From NCBI GenBank assembly GCA_029844215.1, contig CM056733.1, forward strand, positions 49,055,142-49,119,141: DNA of 64,000 nucleotides, given 5' to 3'. Shown here piece after piece: positions 56,941 through 64,000 of this stretch. The DNA is from Przewalskia tangutica. Lineage: Eukaryota; Streptophyta; Magnoliopsida; Solanales; Solanaceae. Numbering within the stretch: the stretch's first letter is position 1; every line of letters begins with the position of its first letter. A program made the translations under genes and the position numbers. The notes below the pieces were generated by a model. It searched no databases. It was not told where the DNA came from and worked only from the letters and a program-made list of their open reading frames with translations.

Positions 56941-57860
56941 GAGCGTGTTAGGCCCAAGTTTAGTTAACCAACGTACGAGTTCGTGGATGCGTTCGACCAG
57001 TAGTCGGGCCGATGAGGTCAGCCCATCTTATCTTTTAGTCAAGACCGTTTACTCGGCAGAGGGTTATGCGAGATGATTATATCAGGAAGGTTGTAAGGCT
57101 GCACGAGGTGCCTACCTTCACCTTATGTCAGGCAGTGGAGCCCAGGTTATGGCTATTTCTTTTTTTTTCTGGAAGTTTTACCAGGCAGGGTTAGGAACTC
57201 AGGTGAGTCTCAGTATCGCATTCGCCCTCGGGCCAGTGTTTGGATTTCAGGGGTAGCTGTGAGGATTGTTGTCTCCTGTTGAGGAAGTGTTTTATAGCTA
57301 CCATTTCAGTATTCGGATGTCGCCTTATGACGCCTTGTAGGGGCGGAAGTGTAAGTTGTCGGTCGATTGGTTCGAGGTTGGCAAGGTTCAGATAGTTGGT
57401 TCATACTTGTTTCGACAGGATGTGGATAGGGTAAAGCTTATCCAGGAGAGAGGTTATTGGCAGCTCGAGTCAGCGAAGTCATGCGGATAATCGGCGATGA
57501 CGCTTGGAGTTGGTGAAGCGGTGGAGTCTTGAAAGGTACCACCGGAAAGGGGTGTGACGAGTTGTGGAAAACAGAGGAAACTTAGCCCGAGTTACTTTGG
57601 GCCTTTCAGATCTTGTGAAGAGTAGGCCAGTTTGCCTATAGTTGGCATTGCCGTCCGACGTATGAGGCAGTATGTCCGGTCTTTCGTGTTGCTATGTTCG
57701 GAAAGTATCGGAGATCCATCCAGTGTTCCCGATGTGATGACCAAGTTGGAAGTAGTAACCCAGAGATTTTGGTAAATGAAGCAGTAACAGAAATGTGGTA
57801 AGTTATGAGAAAGAGTTCGAGTGTACGAGAAGGGTACGACGAGTAAGAGAATAAAAGTGA
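56941..57860 (+). pseudogene. Integrase fragment (element H)
   Basis: Core: TVYSAEGYAR (57040-57076), the KVVRLHEVP-equivalent, then a frame with FWKFYQAG-type sequence, then MSPYDAL (57320). C-terminal part: about 57540-57720, where the GPF-like segment leads to LPSDV- and DPSSVPDV-equivalent sequence. The polyprotein then ends at EILVNEAVTEMW-like sequence and the chromodomain of element C is not recognisable. No RT upstream. Confidence 0.6.
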
Positions 57861-58063
57861 TCATTGCGTTCGTAAAGAAAAGGTGTGAAGGGAGTATCTT
57901 TTAGACCTTGGGAGGGAGCTTTTGTAGTGATGGGGGTGATTCCTCGTAGACTTGAAGTTGAGTAATTGCGCGTGTGTTATGTTATGGCCAGGTACGGCAT
58001 GATTGTTTTCGTTAGTATAGTAGTAAAGACTATATAGGCACTTGTGTGTTTTGAGGCTTAGAA

Positions 58064-58100
58064 GGAACATTCGGGACGAATGTTTCTAAGGAGGGGAGAA
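58064..58100 (+). other. Pre-PPT hairpin and polypurine tract (element H)
   Basis: Arms AACATTCG and CGAATGTT with loop GGA (58064-58086); AAGGAGGGGAGAA at 58088-58100 abuts the LTR. Confidence 0.8.
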
Positions 58101-58366
58101 TGTTATACCCCGTATTTCCAGAGTATGTACGTAAGGACGTACGTACGAAAGTTTGAGCCTTAAGTTAGGCATAAGACCGAAAATTTTGTGCACAACCCCC
58201 GATTTAAGTTTTTATATATATGCCGAAAGGCAACTTTTCTTCAGATAAACTGTGTCTCTTCTACATTGTTTCATGTTGTGTTTTATATTCCGCTGATTAC
58301 TCTGATGTTGTATCACTAGGGTGCCCGGGGTAAGGCACGATCCACGCCCGGGTTCGGGTCGTGACA
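58101..58366 (+). repeat. Mini-LTR (266 bp) between H and I
   Basis: The first 100 bp match 52070-52170 and the remaining 166 bp match 55356-55523; about 3.19 kb of LTR is missing between them. Both termini and the U5 end are present, but the TATA box, palindromes and M3 repeats are gone. Confidence 0.85.
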
Positions 58367-58370
58367 AAAG

Positions 58371-58382
58371 TGGTATGAGAGC
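58371..58382 (+). other. tRNA primer-binding site (element I)
   Basis: TGGTATGAGAGC, one substitution from TGGTATCAGAGC. Confidence 0.85.
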
Positions 58383-58428
58383 AGTTAATCCTCGGAAAGT
58401 GTCTACAGACCGTATCTAGTAGAGTCTT

Positions 58429-58462
58429 GATTATCGGTGTGTTGTGCACCACACCAATAATC
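58429..58462 (+). other. Leader stem-loop (DIS-like), element I
   Basis: Identical to the H hairpin: G-C version of the covarying pair, loop palindrome GTGCAC. Confidence 0.75.
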
Positions 58463-58573
58463 AAGAGGCTACAGGATATTTAGGATTGGTTTCCATTCTT
58501 CTCACTCTGAGATCGTACTTAGAGCCGTGTTATAAGTTGGACCCCTCTAACGTATTTCTTTCCCTTACCAGTT

Positions 58574-59570
58574 ATGCCTCCGCGTAAGGCAACCCGGGCC
58601 CAGAAGGCAAAGCGGCCGAGGAGCCGAGTAGAAACACGAGAGGTTACGAGGGCACAGGCCCAACCATCACCTGAGTTGGTGCTTCATTCGGGGAGTTCTA
58701 CGACGTCGCCAGTCCCAGCAGAGTCTAGCACAACGGCAGCAGTTCCTACTGCGGCCATGATATTTGAACCTTGATTCCGACCCGATGGCGAGGTATGGAT
58801 TGCAAAGAGACGACCATTTCTAGCTATGGATTTAGCAACCAGAGAGTATTTTATGTACCGATTTATCGCGGGCCTTGATGAATATCTAAGAAAGGGTTGT
58901 GCAAGAGTAGCTCTTGATCGAGCATGAGCATGGCTGCGTCTGATCTTATACCTGCAGCCGAGAAACGTAGGGATCGACGGGTTAACCAAGATCGGCAGAA
59001 GAGGGCCAGAACAGCAGGGTCCTTTGGTAACTTTTGAGGCGGACCTTCTCAGCATCAGATTGGTTATGCGCCTCCGCCAGTGCAGAGTGATTCTCCACAG
59101 GGTTCAGGACATTCGGGGTATGTAGGAGTTGGTCAGGGCTCCAGGGCTGCTAGTTCGCAGAAACACGTAGGTTTCAGCCAGCCGGATTCAGTTTTCCCTC
59201 AGTGTTCACAGTGTGGCAAACGTGATCCCGGGGAATGTCGTCTTTTTGTTGGTACTTATTTTACCTGCGGCCGTCAGGGCCATGTGTCGAAAAGATGTCC
59301 TAGTAGGAGGACTCGGTCTACGGTCGATTCTTGAGTCGGTGGTTCGGAGAGGAAGGGGTGTTAGCTGAGGAGGCCACCCTCGGTGTGGCGTTGTGGTAGA
59401 TGTCATTTTAGGAGTGTCGTACTTCTTCGACAATTGTTATGCTTGCGGCCAGCGGGCCATTTGCGAGAAATTGTCCAGGCCAGGTGGCGCGGATGTAGAG
59501 ACTCGACGCCGTGATCGGTGGCTAGTTCATCACCTTCCACTGTTATCGCCCAACAGGCGAGATTGATTGG
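58574..59570 (+). pseudogene. gag: Shortened gag of element I with two zinc-knuckle regions
   Basis: ATG at 58574: MPPRKATRAQKAKRPRSRVE, then ELVLHSGSSTTSPVPAESST. A capsid end similar to H follows. 59080-59334 is open and encodes a serine/glycine-rich tract, then CSQCGKRDPGECRLFVGTYF with TCGRQGHVSKRCP, a knuckle that keeps Cys, His and the last Cys but has Tyr-Phe-Thr before the second Cys. A second region at 59370-59480 matches the H knuckle (CYACGQRA, frame-damaged). H has only the second type, D a relic of the first. The end near 59570 matches the H gag C-terminus. Confidence 0.7.
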
Positions 59571-60030
59571 AATGACAAATGGGAGTGAAGCAGTAGATAC
59601 AGGTTTATCCTTAACCCTCTAGAGATTAGTACGTGTGATAAGATAAGTATATCTTAAGTGTTATGTTCAGATAACATTGTGATTAGAAATCATGGTTAGT
59701 TAAAAGGGTAAGATTGGGGTTAGGGAAAGTGTGAGCCTTAGAATGTTATACGTGGAGACCTTAGAGGCAAGGCCATCTTGAGTAAAAGATTATATTTGTG
59801 TTTGACCCTTATCGGAGTGCATAGTACACGTGAGATATGTTTGTGTGATAAGTCCCTGAGTAGTGTGGTATGAAAGAGGGTAGTTGAGCTAAGAAGACCA
59901 CTAGGTTTTCGTGACTTGATTGTGAGATTGTTCCGGATCGGGGAACAAAAGTTTTTGCGCGATAGCAGGTCGGGTTGAGGACCGATCGCGGGTCAACCCG
60001 CGGCCTGTTTTGTAGTGGGGTCAGTTCGGG
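59571..60030 (+). other. Conserved non-coding spacer (element I)
   Basis: As in H and D, with palindrome GCGGGTCAACCCGC at 59988-60001. Confidence 0.7.
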
Positions 60031-60960
60031 GTGGTCCCGCCAGGTGGTAGGGTCACGAGGGTGTTAGGCCCAAGTTTAGTTAACCAGCGTACGAGTTCGT
60101 GGATGCGTTCGACCAGTAGTCGGGCCGATGAGGTCAACCCATCTTGTCTCTCAGTCAGGACCGTTTTCTCGGCAGAGGGTTATGCGAGATGTTATATCGG
60201 GAAGGTTGTAAGGCTGCACGAGGTGCCTACTTTCACCTTATGTCAGGCAGTGGAGCCCAGGTTGCGGCTATTTCTTTTTTTTTTTGGAAGTTTTTCCAGG
60301 CAGGGTTAGGAACTCCGGTGAGTCTCAGTATCGCATTCGCCCTCGGGCCAGTGTTTGGATTCTGGGGTAGCTGTAAGGATTGTTGCCTCCTATTGAGGGA
60401 GTGTTTTTATAGCTACCATTTCAGTATTCGGATGTCGCCTTATGAAGCCTGGTAGGGGAGGAAGTGTAAGTTGCCGGTCGATTGGTTCGATGTTGGCAAG
60501 GTTCAGATAGTTGGTTCATACTTGTTTCGGCAGGATGTGGATAGGGTGAAGCTTATCCAGAAGAGATTATTGGCAGCTCAGAGTCAACAGGAGTCGTGCG
60601 GATAATCGGCGACGACACTTAGAGCTCAGGTTGACGGTGGGTCTTCTTGAAGGTACCACCCCGGAAAGGGTGTGACGAGTTTTGGAAAACAGAGGAAACT
60701 TAGCCCGAGTTACTTTGGGCCTTTTCAAATCATTTGGAAAATAGGCCAAGTTGCCTATAGGTTAGCATTGCCGTCCGACTTAGGAGGCAGTACGTCCGGT
60801 CTTTCATGTTGTTATGTTCGGAAAAGTATCGGAGATCCATCCAGAGTGTTCCCAGTTAATGATGATCAAGTTGGAGGTAGTAACCCAGAGATTTTGGAAA
60901 CAGAAGCAGTAACAGAAATGTGATAAGTTATGAGAAAGAGTTCGAGTGTACGAGAAGGGT
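60031..60960 (+). pseudogene. Integrase fragment (element I), best preserved of the pol-deleted copies
   Basis: 60120-60300 encodes RTVFSAEGYARCYIGKVVRL with HEVP, then, in another frame, KFFQAGLGTPVSLSIAFALG and RMSPYEAW (60430-60455). 60672-60920 is open: SFGKQRKLSPSYFGPFQIIW (the GPF motif of the integrase C-terminal domain), KIGQVAYRLALPSDLGG, then DPSRVFPVNDDQVGG and EILETEAVTEM before the stop. The core thus starts after the first catalytic Asp region, so there is no working enzyme. Frame breaks fit both decay and miscalled CAG/CTG sites. Confidence 0.75.
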
Positions 60961-61211
60961 ACGACGAGTAAGGGGAGAAGCGAGCATGTGTTAAGAACAT
61001 AGATGTGATCATTTCTTTTGAAAAGTGAAGGTGCGAAGGGAGTATCTTTTAGCCCTTGGGTGGGAGTTTTTGTGATGTTAGAGGTAATTCCTCGTGGACT
61101 TGAATTAAGTATTTGCGCGTGTGTTATTTTATGGCCAGGTGTGGCATGATTGTTTTTCGGAAGCATAGTAGTGAAGACTATACTGGCGCAGGTATGTTTT
61201 GAGACTTAGAA

Positions 61212-61248
61212 GGAACATTCGGGACGAATGTTTCTAAGGAGGGGAGAA
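61212..61248 (+). other. Pre-PPT hairpin and polypurine tract (element I)
   Basis: Arms AACATTCG and CGAATGTT (61212-61234); AAGGAGGGGAGAA at 61236-61248. Confidence 0.8.
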
Positions 61249-61678
61249 TGTTATACCCCGTATTTCCAGAGTATGTACGTGAGGGCGTACGTATAAAAGT
61301 TTAAGCCTTAAGTTAGGCAAGGACCGAAAATTTTGGGCACAACTAGCGAAAAGAATCGTTTTCCGACGAAACGTTTTCCGGACTTTGCGAAGGGAAAATT
61401 ACGGCTATGTCATTTATAATTTTTGCGGATTTTTCCGAGAGATGAAATATTTTGGACCAACGAGAGGGCGACACTTGTCACCCTCTAGTGGGCGGTCAAG
61501 TTGGCCGAATGGTGCACGTTTTTTGGCCATGTTTTGAGGCCTAAAACATGGGTCAATGTTTGTGAGAGATTTGTGGAGTAGGGTTAGGGTGCACTTGGGA
61601 AAATCTTGACCCTCCACTTGCCCCCCACTTGGCTTGATCTTGGCCATTGATCTCCCTATAAATACCCCCCCCCCCTTG
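61249..61678 (+). repeat. 3' LTR of element I, interrupted by K
   Basis: First 430 bp of an LTR, up to the TATA box (61656-61665) and the C run after it. Sequence stops at 61678, where a new LTR starts. Confidence 0.85.
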
Positions 61679-64000
61679 TGTTATACCCCTTATTTCCAGG
61701 GTATGTACGTGAGGACGTACGTATAAAATTTGAGCCTTAAGTTAGGCAAGTTTCGAAATTTGTACACAACACCCGATAGGAGTCGTTTTTCGACGAAACG
61801 TTTCCACAGCTTTCGTAGGGAAAATTCCGGCTATGGCATTTTTAATTTTTGCGGATTTTTCCGAGAGACGTAACATTTTGGACCAACGGGAGGGTGACAT
61901 GTGTCACCCTCACATTGGAAGAGGTTGGACGGCAAATGGGCTAGTCTTGCACGTTTTTTGTGTTGAAATTTTGGTCAAGGGTTAGGTAGGATATTTTGTG
62001 TAGATGGATAAGGTAACACATGGCTAAATCTTGACCTTACACTTGCTATACACTTGGAAGAATCTTGGCCATTGGTTGGCCTTCACTTGACCTATAAATA
62101 CCCCTCTAAGTTGAAGACTTTCTTCATCCTCACTTGAGCAATCTACCTAAGTCTCAAAATACTCCCTCCCTCTTGTTCTTTCGTCCACCACACCCCCTCC
62201 CCCTTTGAGAAGGCCCTTTGGCCGAGAGCTTCCCCCTCCCCCTTTGTAGTGGTTAGCCGTGGGGTACCCCCCCCCCGAGCCGAGTTGTTTTCGTATAATA
62301 CCCCCCTTTTTGTGGTATAGAAATACTCTCCTAGTATTGTTATAATGCCCAAATACCTTGGCCCAAATACCTTATAGTATTCCCAAGGTTACACTTTTAC
62401 AAAAGCCCAGAAAATACTATTATACTTCCCTCAGTCACAAAAACGAAACCCTAAGTAAATCTTCACCCGTAGTTGAAGTTATAAGTAGAAGTTGGTTAGA
62501 ACTTCTAAGGGTTGTTTGGAGCGGGTAAGGGCGCACGGAGTAGGAGCTAAACCTTGCTCAGGACCGACATATAAACTCGGATAATTTTGGGCTTATCGAG
62601 GTAAACATTCTTGACCTTCTGTGGTAATTGGAAATTACATGTTGTAGGAGTATATAGTTAAGTATACTATATATAGAACCGAGCATAGTTGTGCGGCAAT
62701 GTCTTTTGACTTAAGCCTGAATAATACTTACGGCAATGTCTTGCGACTTAAGCCTGAATATTAAGAAGTGAACTGAACTGTAATTACATAGGACTGTATT
62801 ACAGTAGACTTGTGTAGAATTGCTGTGAGTAGATTTGTACACGTCCAGTTAGACGTACAAACCCCCCCTGGTTGGCTTGGTAGCCGGCCTCGATTGAGGA
62901 GGAGATTTACGCTGTTTGTGTGCGGGAGGTCTTTACGTCTGAGAATATTCTACTTTGAGATATAGGATGTTAATAGGCGTCTTGTGGCCTCTATAGGTTG
63001 AAGTAATACGTGTGGTGCAATCACGTGGCTTAAGGAGTGTAGAAGCGGTTTGAAGTACTTGGAGCGTTTTGCTATTAGTCGATAATCGTCGCGAGGTATG
63101 TGAACCTCTTCCTATCTGTTCTAGCATGATATGTGTATAACTAAGTAGTACGGTAGACGTACATGTGTTTAATGTATTTGATTGGTTTGAAACATAAAGT
63201 GTTATAACGGCTTTATGGGAAGTTGGTTATAACAGCTTTATGTAGGTAAGAAAATGCTTTGTGGTTTCAAAGGGTAACTGATTTGACTTATAACGGATTT
63301 GATGTGTTGTAATAAAGAACTTGAAGTGTTTCAAAAAGACCTTTTTGAAAGAAGAGTAAGACTTAACTTAATGGTATTGATATGAATTTTGTTAAAAGTG
63401 TGAAACCTCATTCGTGAGTAATGAGTACTTGGTTTTAAAATGAATAATGTTTTACTGATTTTGGAAATCAGAATGAGTATCGACAAACCACTGCAGCGTT
63501 AATAAAGGAAAATGTATTGAATAATGAAGTATGGTATTAAAACCAGTAGAAACCTCCATCTGCATAGAAGCTAAGATGAGACAAAATGATATTACATTTC
63601 CTAGATCATGGCTGCTTAATAAGATTGATTATAAACAAGAATAACCTACTCACATATAAGACATATGTTTCTCAAAACGTTTAAGGGCGAATTATGTTTT
63701 AAAGGATTAAAACTATGAACTATGAAACCTTTTCTAAAATGAGAAACTTGGGCATCTGAAATTAGGCAAACTTGAACGTTTGGAAAATAAGGTTGTTCCT
63801 TTATTTTACAAAGGAAAGCATTTTGGTTTACTTAACAATGTTAGTCACTCTATTTTTTTATACTACGGGTATCGGGTGACCTTTGTAAAAGAAATGGATC
63901 TTTAAAAGGAATTTAACATACGTAGTACTTTAGGGTTAAAATCCGGACTTTGACATAAAATGAAAGTACCTTGAGTTGTGTCTAACTTGCCTATGCTTGT
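61679..64000 (+). repeat. LTR of element K (continues beyond window)
   Basis: Begins TGTTATACCCCTTATTTCC inside the I LTR; CCTTG (61674-61678) would be the left target copy. GGGTGACATGTGTCACCC palindrome near 61890-61907, TATA box at 62091-62100, two 36-bp units at 62695-62765. The window ends before its M-type repeat region. Confidence 0.85.

Larger units (their letters stand above)
52070..61678 (+). mobile_element. H/I three-LTR array, plus strand
   Basis: LTR 52070-55523, internal H 55524-58100, internally deleted LTR 58101-58366, internal I 58367-61248, LTR 61249-61678 (interrupted by K). Inserted in the G gag; the left target copy would be GTTGC (52065-52069), the right one lies outside the window. 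Both internals are of the D type: shortened gag, spacer, integrase fragment, no protease/RT/RNase H. Confidence 0.8.

Noticed and set aside
56801..57076. 92-codon frame at the spacer-integrase border, similar to 16233-16463
   Set aside because: Similarity is explained by nucleotide conservation of spacer and integrase; the end of it reads integrase sequence in part of the frame, and stops differ between copies.

Overview
This window is plant repeat DNA with no host gene that I can support. Essentially every base belongs to retrotransposons: one family of Ty3/gypsy LTR elements in both orientations, plus one plant-type LINE. The LTRs start TGTTATAC and end GTGACA/GTTACA. They are followed by AAAG and the 12-nt primer-binding site TGGTATCAGAGC (initiator-Met tRNA), and the polypurine tract AAGGAGGGGAGAA precedes the 3' LTR. 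The only element with a full pol (called C here) has an integrase C-terminus and chromodomain of the Tekay/Del chromovirus type. All this points to heterochromatin of a flowering plant; I cannot name a species.

Layout (element letters are mine). A (1-6977, minus) has a gag remnant and an integrase fragment between two LTRs, and sits in the 5' LTR of B. B/D (6978-30619, plus) is a three-LTR array, LTR-internal-LTR-internal-LTR, without protease, RT or RNase H. C (16764-26341, minus) is a complete gag-pol Tekay-like element inserted in D. F (30620-31512 plus 40983-42742, minus) is a 5' LTR with a stump of leader. E (31513-40982, minus) is a gag-only element inside the F LTR with a perfect 5-bp target duplication. 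A LINE (42743-46528, plus) carries the C-terminus of ORF1 and a broken ORF2. J (46529-47122, minus) is a divergent LTR piece. G (47123-52069, plus) has a 3' internal end, an LTR and a truncated gag. H/I (52070-61678, plus) is a second three-LTR array. K (61679-64000, plus) is an LTR running off the window. The simplest reading is deep nesting: G contains J, which contains the LINE, which contains F, which contains E and B/D; B/D contains A and C. H/I sits in G, and K sits in H/I.

How the parts work together (inference): C is the only copy that could encode the enzymes. A, B, D, E, H and I are pol-deleted relatives that share LTR ends, primer site, leader and polypurine tract with C, so they look like passengers mobilised by C-type elements. 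The strongest new signal is RNA structure in the shared 5' leader. A hairpin about 50 nt past the primer site has paired (covarying) changes between copies and shows the palindrome GTGCAC in its loop, like a retroviral dimer-initiation hairpin. A double hairpin at the U5 end also shows a compensatory change.

Caution: LTR pairs differ mostly by small losses at CAG/CTG trinucleotides, which looks like consensus error at CHG-methylated sites in long-read data. Many frameshifts reported here may therefore not be real, so genes are called pseudogene with that reservation. All comparisons were made by eye.
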